Of a DNA stretch of 64,000 nt, positions 21,908 to 34,119 are shown in pieces (the stretch's first letter is position 1; each line of letters begins with the position of its first letter). The stretch covers positions 62,001 to 126,000 of the forward strand of contig JAURVB010013316.1 in the NCBI GenBank assembly GCA_033002965.1. Direction: 5' to 3'. The notes beneath the pieces are model-generated. The model was given only the letters and a program-made list of their open reading frames with translations. It did no database searches and was not told the origin of the DNA. Source of the stretch: Piper betle (lineage: Eukaryota > Streptophyta > Magnoliopsida > Piperales > Piperaceae). The translations under genes were made by a program, and so were the position numbers.

Positions 21908-24900
21908 TGTAACACCCCAATCCAGTTTACTCTCAACCCGGACCAGAACTGTTACAAAGGATCGAACTACTCATAAACCGATTAAGTTGGCTGACCCGAA
22001 ACCTAAACGGCTACGACATAACCCTCTCGACGTCTCAAGATGGAGCACGCCGCTAATGCGCAAACAATATATGAATGAGATGCAAAACCCTAACAGGATA
22101 CTACGTGAATGTCATGATAATCACCGCACACCAAAACAATTAAAACAACAATAAAATTCATAAAACCTGAAATAAAACGGACAGAGCCTCCCCTAAAAGT
22201 GCAATAAGGGGATGACCTGTTAAAATACGGCACAATATGTATATATATAAAACAACAATTTATATCACACTAGATTTCAAATTAACTACACATATCGTAA
22301 TTGGCATCTAGCCCACCTGCAATTCATATTCATCGTGTTTTTGTTCATTTCAACTTAACATAGCTGATCATCCTAGGCATTGGAACTTTTCCAAAACATT
22401 TCTAAGAAAATTCATACATTTCTAAACAAGATCTACAAGTCTCACAAACACATGCGTAAACACTAATATGTAAATCTACTACAAAAGCCAATCACATCAC
22501 ATCTTACGCAAAAGTCGGCGCGACACTAGGTATGTGTGTGCAATGCAAGCGCTACTCCTTCATCGAGGCCGGCATATACCAATCCTCATCCTCACCTACA
22601 TATAGTAGAAAAACGTTAGCAACGGGTGTCACTGGTCCGGAAATAACTAATATCAAACTGGAACATGAGAGCAAACTCTCATGGAAAACAAACCATCATA
22701 TATCTTCCTCAAGAACTCTCATAAGGGCAACTACAAAGGAGCCGTTGAGCAGCTGACTCAACAGCATCCTGATCTATCTGGTACTATGCTGCTCTCGGCA
22801 CTTCTTTTTCAATACTTCACGTAAATTTCATCCTAAGCCCTCTCTGAACCTCCATATTACTCCTGGTCTTGAGCACGTAGACCGAGCACTCTCAGGCAGT
22901 CGCCTTTAGTACCCTTTGAACCACAAGTCTGGACATGCGCTGTACTAAATAGTACCCGTAAACCTCCACGTCCTCCGGGTGTGAGGAATTCAAACGCGGA
23001 GTTGTCAGGATCCCTCGGGAATGGAACAGTCCGCTGGCACTAATCCAGAGCCCGCTTTGACTGGCACGGCATCCGCTCATGGTACGTGTAGTCGACTCAT
23101 CTTCTCTTGTCTCACTGAAAACTCGATAAAACTATTTATAGGGCTGGGTCGGGATTTATTATAATAGGCCAGAAGGCAACTTGAGGTGGATCTTATTTTC
23201 GAAAACAAACTCGAGGGATCTCATCCTCGAGGGTTATTAATTCCGAAAAACATCGACCAGGTGACCCGTGTTAGGTGGGGTCCAATAAATCATCCACCTG
23301 ACACGTCCTACAATCAATAAATCAAATCACCGATAGAATGGAGCGATAAAACCTGAGAAGCGTGTCCTAACGGACTTGTCAGAAGCTCCAAGCACAGTCT
23401 CGTGCCTAGAAGACGAGCTCCCGCAACGAACCTACATGAACATAACTATTTACTAACGCCCATACATATATGATGCACACCTATATAACTAAGATATCCA
23501 CATGCATACAATTATCTAATCAACCATGATAATTATCTCGACAAGTACCCCCACGTCTCTAATTGTCAAGCAGGTTAATAATTTTATCATTTCATATGTT
23601 ACTTATTACGTAGCACTTTTAATTCCAATTTCAAAGCATACCTATTCTAATTAGGTGACAATGGTTTATTCAATTTAATCTGTTTAACTTAATGTTAGCA
23701 TGCAAAACCTAATTCATACATATTCATAAATTAACTAGTTAACAAACATTTAATTAACTATACAATAGTTTACTAACAATTTCATAATGTTAGCATGCAA
23801 AACCTAATTCATACATATTCATGAATTAACTAGTTAACAAGCATTTAATTAACTGTTCAATAGTTTACTAACAATTTCATTACTAAGCATTCACATCATA
23901 CAACACAGTTTAAGCTAATCATCACATGTTTATCATTATCATGATTAATTAAACTAAAATCATGAAGTTAATACAATTAATTCTAATATGCTACTATGAC
24001 CACAACATTTATGTAATAATTCTAAAAAAAGAAGGAAGAACCACCTCGCGATCGGCGTTGAAATCGGTGCCGACGGACTAAGGCGGCGGTTTTCCGGCGA
24101 CTATGCCAGCGGTTTTCCGGTAGCTCCGGTGGTTTTCTTGTGACTTCTCCGGCGAGGCAATCAGAGGTAGGGGTTAGCACCGCCTCGGTGAGCTGAACCC
24201 AATGGCGGTGACGACGAGGGTAGCCGCGGCGGCGATGGCCACCAACGGCGACGTCGAGTGCGGTTGGGGCGGTCGGTCGCTCCGATCAGACCCACGACCG
24301 ACCCTCGATGGCGGCGCTAAGCAGAGGGGAAAGGTAGGGGAGGTCGAGGGGAGGAGCTCCGACGTCATGGCGGCGGCGGTCCGGCGCAGACGGCGGCGGA
24401 ATCGCATCGAGATCGGCGGGAAATCGAGGGCGATTTCCGGCATTGCGACGGCTGGACAGTGGCCGGACGTGGTTGAGGCGGCAAGGCGACGGCACAACCG
24501 GGCTGGGCGGCATCGACCGGCGGCGAGGGGGCGTCGACGGCGGTGGCAAAATCTCAGCGACGGCGGCGATGAAAACGCGGGTGGGGGTTTGGGGAGGAAG
24601 ACGAGGTGTATAGGGCGATGGCAAAGTTGTAAATAAGACTTGACTCGACACGGGCTCGAGTCAAGAATGATAACGGACTCGAAATAAATCCTAGAAAAAT
24701 CCAAAAAAATTGGGAAAAATCCCATAAACTCAAACAAAATATCACAACATCCAAAGGACATGTCCTATAACTAATAACCCACCTTAATACCATCTAACGC
24801 GTCCTAATGCGTTATTCGGCCTAAACTAATTCTACGGTCACAACATACAAATAAAATAAAATCATCAACTGTATACTCTCATATCTACTGATAACTCAGT

Positions 24901-25077
24901 CTGCTGATGCGTATCTGACGCTATCATCGATACTTGGGTATACATAAACCCTCATAGCACATGCGCACGGTCAGCCTCGGCCCCGCACACGTGTTCTGAA
25001 AGTTGAACCGACTCAAACTACGGTCAAACCAACCGGCTAATGACTATAAAACCCTGACTCGAGTCGCGGGTTTTACA
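21908..25077 (+). mobile_element. Solo-LTR-like element, 3,170 bp, nested in the outer element in opposite orientation
   Basis: It begins TGTAACACCCCAATCCAGTT and ends GAGTCGCGGGTTTTACA. Exact duplications GGCTC flank it (21903-21907 and 25078-25082). It is close in sequence to the outer element but inverted, which produces long inverted arms. A 95-bp tandem duplication lies inside (23692-23786 and 23787-23881). Confidence 0.9.
23692..23881. repeat. 95-bp tandem duplication inside a solo LTR
   Basis: Two copies starting ATGTTAGCATGCAAAACC at 23692 and 23787 differ at a few positions. The corresponding stretch of the outer element has one copy. Confidence 0.8.
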
Positions 25078-25358
25078 GGCTCTGTCCGTTTTAATCCAGG
25101 TATTATGAATTTTGTTGCTATTTTAATTACTTTAGTGTGTGATTATTATCATGACATTCACGTACTATCCTCTTAGGGTTTTGCATCTCATTCATATATT
25201 GTTTGCGCATTAGCGGCGTGTTCCATCTTGAGACGTCGAGAGGGTTATGTTGTAGCCGTTTAGGTTTTGGGTTAGCCAACTTAATCGGTTTACGATCAGT
25301 TCGATCCTTTGTGACAGTTCTGGTCCGGGTTGAGAGTAAACTGGATTGAGGTGTTACA

Positions 25359-25980
25359 CCCGCAAACCCCGTCGGCCGCATCCAGGCCCCCGGCCACCAA
25401 CCCCTCCCCCACCTGCCGCCCCCGTCGCCCCCTACCCCTGCCCACCGTCCCCCAGCTTCTCCCGCCCCCTGTCCAACCTCCCTTCCCTCCCCACACCTGC
25501 CGCCCCCTGCCCCTGCCCCCACCCCCCACCAGGCCAGGCCCCCACCCCCCCCCCATTGCTGCCCCTCGGCCCCCGTGCCCTGCCCCGGCTCCCACAATCT
25601 CCCACCCCCTGCCACCCTTGCCTCCCCACACCTGCCGCACCCCGCCCCGGCCGCCATCTCCCGCCCCTGCCCCCCACCCCTCCCCACCCCATGCCACCCC
25701 CGTCCCACACCTGCCATCCCCTACCACCCCTCCCTCCCCTGCCCTTCCCACACCTACCACCCCTTGCCACGCCCCCCACTGCCCCTTGCCCCGCCCCCTG
25801 CCACCCCTCTTCCCACACCTGCCCCCTCTGCCACCCCTGCCCTTCCCACACCTACTGCTCCTTGCTGCGCCCCCCACTACCCCTTGCCGCCCTGCGCCCC
25901 CATCCGCTCGCGGCCCCCCTTGCCGCACCTGCGACAACCTCAGCCGCGGCCCCGACAATCACCCACTGCCATGGTCCCGA
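25359..25980. repeat. C-rich low-complexity tract, left flank of the FAR1-type pseudogene
   Basis: Almost pure runs of CCCC, CCTGCC, CCCACACCT and similar words on the plus strand. Long frames on both strands are Pro- or Gly-rich artefacts. The G-rich tract at 29235-29540 on the other side gives inverted-repeat-like composition around the pseudogene. Confidence 0.7.
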
Positions 25981-26232
25981 CTCGAGTCATTAAAAAATTG
26001 ACTCGGTCGCACGTGAGTGTGCTAGTTTTTAATGTTGAATTTAATTTTTTAAAGTTAAATTTATATTTTCAGGTCACAGGGAGTCAAGGTCGCTAGAATT
26101 ACATCTTTAAGAATACGAGAATCAGGTTAGAGTTAAGCCTTTAAAAATACGTTGACTTAACTAAAGCATGTTTACTGCGTCTATTTTAATTGAAAATATT
26201 CTTAGTTTTTATAAATTTTATATTTTTTAAGA

Positions 26233-28290
26233 ATGGACAAGCTTCAAGATAAAGCATATGAAGAAGAAGAAATAGGCAAAAATATTACAACAATTTATCC
26301 TAGTGTAGAAGATGAGTTCAAACCGAAGGTTGGAATGCAATTTAATTGTTTGGAAGATGCACTCGACTTATACAGTAGTTATTAAAAAATGGGCAGTTTT
26401 GGTATACGTAAACATAGTACAAATTATCATAGGAGAACAAAAGCGTTATGGTCACAAGTCTTCGTGTGTTCTAAAGAAGGACATTTTAGAGAAGATGAGC
26501 GAAAAGAGAAATACCTGACAAAGATAAAAAGGAGAACTCATCCTATAATAAGAGAAGGTTGTCAAGCATGCATCAGGGCAACTAAGAATACATAGGGTAC
26601 ATGGACTGTCATGTATTTCGAAGAAGGACATAGTCATGTACTCCTTACACCATCAAAAATTCAATTTCTCAGGTCACATTGGCATGTTACAAGTGTGCAC
26701 CGAAATTTGATTGACCAATTCGGAGAGGCTAACATAAAAACTTCTCAACTAATGTCTGTGCTAGAAATTGAAGCGGGTGGGGTAGAAAATATTGGTTGTA
26801 CAGAGAAAGATATTAGAAATGTGCAGACAAAATATAAAGATTAAAGCATTGTTTTTGGGCAAATGGAATTGCAAGAAAAAATTATCAGCTTTACTCAAAT
26901 GTGATCATTTTTATACAACATATAATACAAATAAATATGTACTTGTTTTTGCCCCATTCACCGGCGTAAACTATCACAGGCAAACAATTACATTTAGATG
27001 TGCATTTTTGTGTAATGAGAAGACAGAATCGTTTGTGTGGCTTTTTGAAACATTTTTAAAATGCATGGATGGAAGGCTTCCCGGGGCAATTATTACTGAC
27101 CAAGATCTGGCATTGGATAAAGCAATTAAATTGATATTTCCTTCAATATATCATCGTCTTTGCATTTGGCATATCCTTAAGAAGGAGACTGAAAAATTAG
27201 GTGCAATTGCTCATAGGAAGGAGTTTTATGAGTCATTCCATAGTTTAATTTATGGTGCGGAAAACGAAAAAGTCTTTGAATCATAATGGAGTGAACTAAT
27301 GAAAGACAATTGCGTAGAGGAAAATGAGTGGTTGAAATCTATATATGCAATTCGTCATGCTTGGGTGCCTGTATATAATAGTAAAGGTATATTTTTAGCT
27401 GGTATAAGAAGTTCACAACGAAGTGAATCTCAAAACTCATTTTAATCAAGGTATGCGAACAAAAAAATAGCCTCATTGAGTTTATACATAGATATGAGAG
27501 AGCTATCAAAAGACAGAGATTGAACGAGGCAAAAGAAGCATATGAAAATTCATATAAAAGCCCTAAATTGGTCACCCCATTCAATTTGGAATGTACAATG
27601 GCAAAGGTTTATACTCGAAAAGTATTTTATAAGTTTCAAGAAGAACTAGAATACAGTATGGTTTGTTGCTCATCTCATAAGAAATTAGATGAGGAGGATG
27701 TTCAACAGTATGATGTAACATGTTGTAGAAATAATAAAGACTTGGTTGCACATGTTACTTACAAAGGAGCTAATAGGAGATGCACATGTAGTTGTCAACT
27801 TTTAGAAAGTGAAGGTTTTCCATGTAGACATTTGCTATATGTACTTAGATTGAATGAGAGGGATATTTTTCCTGAAATGTATATCATGAAGAGATGGACA
27901 ATTGACATAGCAAAGGAAGTTGTTTTTGATGGTGAGGGAGTGGAACTTCATGGTGATTGCCACAAAACGTTATTCTCAAATTGGGGAGAATTGCATTGTA
28001 TATTTAATCGATGGGCCAAAAAGGCATATTCGTCATCTAAAAAGTTTGAACTCGCCAAGCAAAAATTGTTGGAGATAGAAAAAATGGTAGAAGATGTGGT
28101 AGATGATTGACATCATGGAATACAAGTCCATCTACCTACACAATCAAAGACAAAAGGAAGTGGTAAAAGATGGAAGAGTGGTAAAGAACTTGCAGTGAAC
28201 CATTTGGGAAAAGATAGGTTATACCATAGTTGTAATCAACGGGGAGTTGGGCATGATAAACACACTTGCCCTGCAATTGTATCACAGTAA
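26233..28290 (+). pseudogene. FAR1-RELATED SEQUENCE-type / Mutator-like transposase pseudogene
   Basis: The order of parts matches FAR1/FRS proteins. The N-terminal FAR1 DNA-binding domain is at about 26330-26670 (LEDALDLYSSY, VCSKEGHFRED, REGCQACIRA, GTWTV, EEGHSHVL). The MULE transposase core is at about 26910-27280 (YNTNKYVLVFAPFTGVNYH, SFVWLFETFLKCM, AIITDQDLALDKAI, HRLCIWHILKK). A SWIM zinc finger follows at about 27760-27850 (CTCSCQLLESEGFPCRHLL), then a C-terminal zinc-knuckle-like CNQRGVGHDKHTC (28232-28270). In-frame stops occur near 26384, 26593 and 27284, and there are frame changes near 26840 and 27450. The position of the first catalytic Asp reads Tyr (HFYTTYNTNKY). It is therefore inactive. 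Inverted-composition flanks suggest it is a decayed transposon rather than a domesticated FRS gene. Confidence 0.85.
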
Positions 28291-28629
28291 TGTCGTCTAA
28301 TAAACCCTTCTTTTGATGTTTGTTATATATATTTTTTGTGATTATTTTCCATGTTTTGTTTTTAAATATATAGGCAAAAAATTGTTCTATCTGAAAGTGG
28401 AGTTGTGGAGTCTATTCAAGAGCGTCGGCGCTGTGATGGCGATTGTTAAAGCAGTGATGCAGAACGACTATGATAGCTCTGAATTTTGTAACTTGTTACC
28501 ATGAATTGTTATTTGCTTTAGTCAAATTTCACACTTTTGTAACTTGTAATTTGTACATGTATTCATCATGTACAAGAAAGTTATATAAGATGGATCTCCT
28601 ATGTCTTGTTTCTGATTTATTTAAATATT

Positions 28630-29220
28630 AACTACAATCGAGACCGAGTCATTTTTTTATTAACTTGACTGGAGTCGATATCGGGTCAATTTTTATTAAG
28701 TCGAGTCGAAACGGAGTCAATTATTTATTTACTTTACTCGAGTCGAGACTAAGTCATTTTTTATTAACTTGACTCGAGTCGATATCGGGTCAAATTTTAT
28801 TAAGTCGAGTTGAAAAGGAGTTAATTATTTATTTACTTTACTCGAGTTGAGACCGATCCATTTTTTATTAACTTGACTGGAGTCGATATTGGGTCAATTT
28901 TTATTAAGTCGAGTCGAAACAGAGTCAATTAATTATTTACTTTATTCGAGTCGAGACCGAGTCATTTTTTATTAACTTGACTCGAGTTGATATCAGGTCA
29001 ATTTTATTAAGTTGAGTCGAAACAGAGTTAATTATTTATTTACTTTACTCGAGTCGAAACCAAGTCATTTTTTTAACTTGACTCGAGTCGATATCGGGTC
29101 AATTTTTATTAAGTCGAGTCGAAACGCAGTCAATTATTTATTTACTTTACTCGAGTCAAAACCGAGTCATTTTTTATTAACTTTACTCGAGTTGATACCG
29201 AGTCAAGTTTTTATTTAGTC
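28630..29220. repeat. Tandem repeat, about 5-6 copies of a 103-bp unit
   Basis: Unit landmarks are TTTACTTTACTCGAGTCGAG, GAGTCATTTTTTATTAACTT, GACTCGAGTCGATATCGGGT and AAGTCGAGTCGAAACGGAGT. The ACTTTACTCGAG landmark recurs near 28732, 28834, 28937, 29040 and 29143. Each unit contains CTCGAG palindromes. It lies between the FAR1-type pseudogene and the G-rich tract. Confidence 0.85.
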
Positions 29221-29234
29221 TAGTCAGAACAGGG

Positions 29235-29540
29235 GCCGGCTTGGCTCGGGCGGTGGCATGGGTGTTGGTGTGGGGGCCGCAGGCGGTGGCGGGGGCCGCA
29301 GGCAGTGGTGGGGTGGCTGGCTGGCGGTGGTGGAGGCCTAGGCGATGGGGGGGGCGGTGGCGGGCCGCGGGCGGGGGCAATGGCAGGCGGGTGGGTGGGC
29401 GGGGGCAGTGGCGAGTGGGCGGGTGGGCCGTGGGTGGAGGTCGGTGGGCCGCGGGTGGAGGCTGGTGGGCCGCAGGCAGGGGCAGTGGCAAGTGGTTCGT
29501 GGGCGGGGCGGCGGGTTGCAAGCGGTGGCAGGTGGGGTGC
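29235..29540. repeat. G-rich low-complexity tract, right flank of the FAR1-type pseudogene
   Basis: Words such as GGGCGGTGGC, GTGGGCGGG and GGGCCGCGGG are repeated. It is broken at 29543 by a solo LTR and resumes at 33033-33120. Open frames are compositional. Confidence 0.7.
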
Positions 29541-29542
29541 CG

Positions 29543-32500
29543 TGTAACACCCCAAATCCGGTTCACGCTCGTGAACTGAACCGGGATGTTACTGGCCCCG
29601 GTTAGGTCCGCTAACCCGAACCTACTCATGCGGATCCAATCTCGGCGTCTTAAGATAAAGATACAACTCTCAAGCATGGATGAATGCAAAAACCCTAACA
29701 TGGTACTACATGAATGATATGCAATCAGAGTACACACCAAAACAATCCCGATAAAATTTAATAAAAATTTTGAAATATGACAGACAGAATTTCCCCTAAA
29801 AATACAATTAGGGGCCACCCTGTCAAATATACATATAAAAATATATATAACCAAGTATCAAACAATTTCATTCACATAGAATCTAATCTACTATACACTC
29901 ATTCTGAAGCTTGGGTTTCAACCCTCAACGCTTCCACTGCGCACTCGATTCATGTTTCACCTCTTGTCATTATATCTTAGTTTTTCATCATGTCATAACA
30001 TTATCTCATTGCATTTAATCATATCCTATCATATCTTAGCATTTCACATCATTCACAATATAAAAGCATCATAAATAAAATATAAACACTCAATCAACTG
30101 ACATGTGTGCAAGCGACCACAATGCTCCTCCGTCCAAGCTGGCTCCTCCAACTCGTGCTTATCACCTACATATATATAAGAAAAACGTCAGTAACAAGCG
30201 TTACTGGTCCGGAAAATAAAATAACTATAACAAGCTGGCTATGAGAGCAAACTCTCATATGAAAAAAACATCATACTCCACGTGAACACTCTGAAGGGCA
30301 CTACTGAGGAGCCACTGGGCTGCAGACCCGGTAGCATCCCGAACTTATTGCTCTGCTGCTGGTACTGTGCTACTCTCAGCACTTCTTTTTCAGTACTTCT
30401 CGTGAAACTTTATCCTAAGCCCTCTCCTTACCTCCATATCTCTCCTAGCCTTGAGCACGAAGGCCGAGTACTCTCAGGCAGTCGCCTTTAGTACCCTTTG
30501 AACCACAAGTCCGGACATGCGCTGTACTAAACAGTACCCGTAAACCTCCACGTTCTCCGGGTGTGAGGAACTCAAACGCGGAGTTGTCAGGATCCCTCGG
30601 GATCCCGAACTTACTGCTCTGCTGCTGGTACTGTGCTACTCTCAGCACTTCTTTTTCAGTACTTCTCGTGAAACTTTATCCTAAGCCCTCTCCTTACCTC
30701 CATATCTCTCCTAGCCTTGAGCACGAAGGCCGAGTACTCTCAGGCAGTCGCCTTTAGTACCCTTTGAACCACAAGTCCGGACATGCGCTGTACTAAACAG
30801 TACCCGTAAACCTCCACGTTCTCCGGGTGTGAGGAACTCAAACGCGGAGTTGTCAGGATCCCTCGGGAATGGAACAGTCCGCTGGCACTAATCCAGAGCC
30901 CGCTTTGACTGTCACGGCATCCTCTGCATGGTACGTGCAGTCGATTTCTCCATCTCTCGTCTCACTGAAAACTCGATAAAACTATATATATAGGCCTGGG
31001 AAGGGATTCATATAATAGGCCCGAAGGCAACTTGTGGTGGATCTTGTTTTCGAAATCAACCTCGAGGGATCTCATCCTCGAGGGGTTATTAATCCGGAAA
31101 TATTCGGTTAAATGACCCGAGTTAAGTGGGATCCAATAAAACACCACTTAACCCGTCCTGCAAATAATAACATAAACATGCAATAGAGAAGCGTAAAATA
31201 AGACGAGTCCTAAACGGACCTGGTAGAAGCTCCAAGCGTGTCATCGCGCCTAGGCGGCAAGCTCCTACTCCGTACCTACACATCAAAACTAAATACTAAC
31301 GCCCGCTAACTAAATGATGCATCAAACTCGTTATGATTAAACACGCTCACAATACAACATCTACCACAACAATCAACAATTATATAACAATAATTATGAA
31401 AGAAATTCTAACTCCTATTCATACCAATCTTATCGTGTTTTTCTAAGTTATGTCGTAATAACTTATCATGCTCTCATTAGATCACTTACTATTTATTCGC
31501 AATCACTCAAATCATACAATCATCCCTTTACTCATAATTAGACATTACTCATGACGGTTAATCAAATCTAGCATACTGTGCTAACATTCATCAACAATCA
31601 AGTAATCATAATGTAAAAATAATTCTACGTCATCCTATTCATACCAATTTTATACTGTTTTTCTAAGTTACGTCATACTCGATTAACATGCTCATATTTA
31701 CTTATCTCACTAGACTACTTATCCTCCATTCACTATCAATCACATCATGTAACTTCATTCATACTCTGACATTCATCATGATAATTAATCAACCCTAGCA
31801 TGCTATGCTAACAATTATCATCAATTTTAAATAAATCAATCGGAGGTAATTATACCTCACGTCGTCGGCAATCGGCGACGGCTAGGGTTCCGTCGCGCGT
31901 CTCGGAGGTCAAATTTGGCACTCATCGGCGTCCGAAGCTCGATCGGGCTCCACTGGGTGAGCCCCGCGGAAGATCCGGTGAATTCCGGCGAATTCCAGAA
32001 ATTCCGATTTTTCGGCGGTTTTCCGGCAGCTACTGGCGGTTTTCCGGCGACTTCCGGTGGTTTTCCGGCAACCGTCGCCTACGGCGTCTACTAGTCGGAA
32101 AGGGGTCGTGTTGGGTACCCTCGGAACCGGCTCGGCGAGCCCGACTCATCTATGGCCTCAACATGGTCGACGGAGTTGGCGGCTCGCTGGAAAATGGTCA
32201 AAACAGTGGCCGGCCGTGGTGGTTGCTAGATCCGGCCGGTCACGGCGGCAACGGCCTCCGCTCCGGTCAAGAAGCGTCACTGGGTGGTCGACGGTGCTGA
32301 GGCGACCACCTGATCGTGGTGGCGATGCTCGCCGGCGGCGGAATCGGCGACGCGACCGCAACGCGGCCGCGGCGTGGTTTCCTCGCGTCGCGGCGGTCCG
32401 ATGGGGGCCGGACCTGGTCGGGGCGGCAGGGCGACGCCGTGGCCGGGCTGGGCGGCGTCGATCGGCGGCCAGGCGGCGCCGGCCGTGGCGGCGGTGGCGC

Positions 32501-33027
32501 GCGAACAGGGGCGGCGCGGCGAGGGTTTGGGCGTGGGGGAGAAAAGTCGGGGTGAAAAATTAGTTGGGTGGCAAACTCGTAAATAATACTTGACTCGTCT
32601 CCGTCTCGAGTCAAGTATCATAACTAACTCGTATTAAATCCTAAAAAATTCATAAAAATCGGGAAAAATCCCGTAAAATCAAACAACACCAAAAAAATTA
32701 TAATGGTATGCTCTAGAACTATCAACCCACCCAAACTGCCCGAACGCGTCCTAACGCGGTAAACAGCCTAATACTAATTCTACGATCCACTATATATAAA
32801 AATAAAAAAATGACTGGCATACTCTCATATATCTGATAACTCATTCTGTTCTGCTGTGTTCATGACGTTATCATCATATACTTGGGTACGCATGACCCTC
32901 ATAGCTCATACACGCGACTGGCATTGGCTCGGTACACGTGTCCTGAAACTGACTCAACTCGAAAAAAATAACGGTCGACCCGACCGGTTCTAAATATAAA
33001 ACCCTAACTCGAATCGTGGGTTTTACA
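29543..33027 (+). mobile_element. Solo-LTR-like element, 3,485 bp
   Basis: It begins TGTAACACCCCAAATCCGGT and ends CGTGGGTTTTACA. Exact duplications TGCCG flank it (29538-29542 and 33028-33032). It is the same subfamily as the element at 16647-19590 but longer, partly because of an internal 266-bp tandem duplication. No coding regions or second LTR are seen. Confidence 0.9.
30335..30866. repeat. 266-bp tandem duplication inside a solo LTR
   Basis: The segment starting ATCCCGAACTTATTGCTC near 30335 recurs from 30601 with offset 266 and very few differences. Related LTRs have a single copy. Confidence 0.85.
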
Positions 33028-33032
33028 TGCCG

Positions 33033-34119
33033 GATCTGGATGTGGGCGGCGGGTGGGCCGCGGGCGGTGGCGGGCAGGGTGCAGGGGTGCCCGCGGGCGA
33101 CGAGGTGCCTAGCCGGGGGGGCGCTGACAACGATGGGCCGCCAGATCTAGATGGGCAGCCCTTTAAAATTTTTATTATTTATATAGGCTTATTAGTCACC
33201 AAAGTGTCTTGGATTAGAAAGACTAAAATAAATATTTAATTATGTATTTTCAATTGTTAATATTTAGGGGTGCTCATCAGGTGTGTCAAGTCGAGTTTTG
33301 CTCCGCTTAAGCTCAACTCGTTTGATTTCGAGTTCGAGTCAATCTAAAAAGTATTCGAGTTAGGTTCATTTGTATTTATTGATACTATTTTTTTGTATAA
33401 TTCATACTAAAATTTAATTTATAATTAGAATATATCAAATTTGACATAATTATGCATACAAAGATAATTTAATCATGCATAAATTTATTTAATTTTGATA
33501 GCATATAATGATATTTTATAATTTGGTTATATTTATATAAAGAAATTTGACATAAATATGATCAAAAATTATATACCCGATATAAAGTATCAAACTTTGA
33601 GTCAAGTTGAATTGTGCATGTACAAATTTAGATTCGACTCATTTAATATCAAGTTAAGGTTCAAGTCAAGTTTTTTCGAGTTGAATTTTTTCAAGTCTAA
33701 TATCAAGCCAAATCAAGTTTAATTGAGTTTTGAATAGCCTTATTCATGTTTATGTGATGCTATTAAATGACATAAAATATTTGACTTGAGCAATTGAGAT
33801 CATTAATTATAATACTATGAGGTCGCCCAAAGGTGGACCATTGCTTATAATTAATGACATTTAAAGAGCTGCATTGGCATACTTAGTTAATGTGGTTGTA
33901 TATCAAAAGATAGCATGCATATTAACTTAAGTATGATTGATTATATGTTAAAGTATATATATTTTTATAGCATCAATGTTATTTAAATTTGCATTTACGT
34001 TTACCCAAAGGTAAACTTAAATACATTATAAAGTTCATCGATAATTCAAATCCTTTTAGATTACTCAAAAATTAAAGTTTGTGCATGTGTATTGTTTTTG
34101 TAGCAACTACTAACTTGTT
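33033..34119. other. GC-rich tail then AT-rich DNA with GAGTCGAGTT-type words
   Basis: 33033-33160 continues the G-rich tract. 33265-33720 is AT-rich with repeated TCAAGTCGAGTTTT-like words recalling 3045-3420; it starts with TTAGGGGTGCTCATC, which looks like a hAT-type end, but I found no matching second end. No gene is seen. Confidence 0.4.

Larger units (their letters stand above)
16150..25358 (-). mobile_element. Outer solo-LTR-like element (about 3.1 kb), minus orientation, interrupted by two later insertions
   Basis: On the plus strand it begins TGTAAAACCCGCGACTCGAG (16150) and ends ATTGAGGTGTTACA (25358). It is the reverse complement of the same subfamily as the element at 21908-25077. 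Its sequence is split into 16150-16646, 19596-21907 and 25083-25358. Flanks CTTGC and CCCGC match only 3 of 5, so the target duplication is uncertain and the insertion appears older. No coding capacity is seen. Confidence 0.75.

Noticed and set aside
25127..26096. Several 140-220-codon Pro-rich or Gly-rich frames
   Set aside because: They are translations of C-rich low-complexity DNA in multiple frames on both strands.
33265..33760. A second hAT element starting TTAGGGGTGCTCATC
   Set aside because: Only one plausible end was found and no target duplication, so the boundary cannot be supported.
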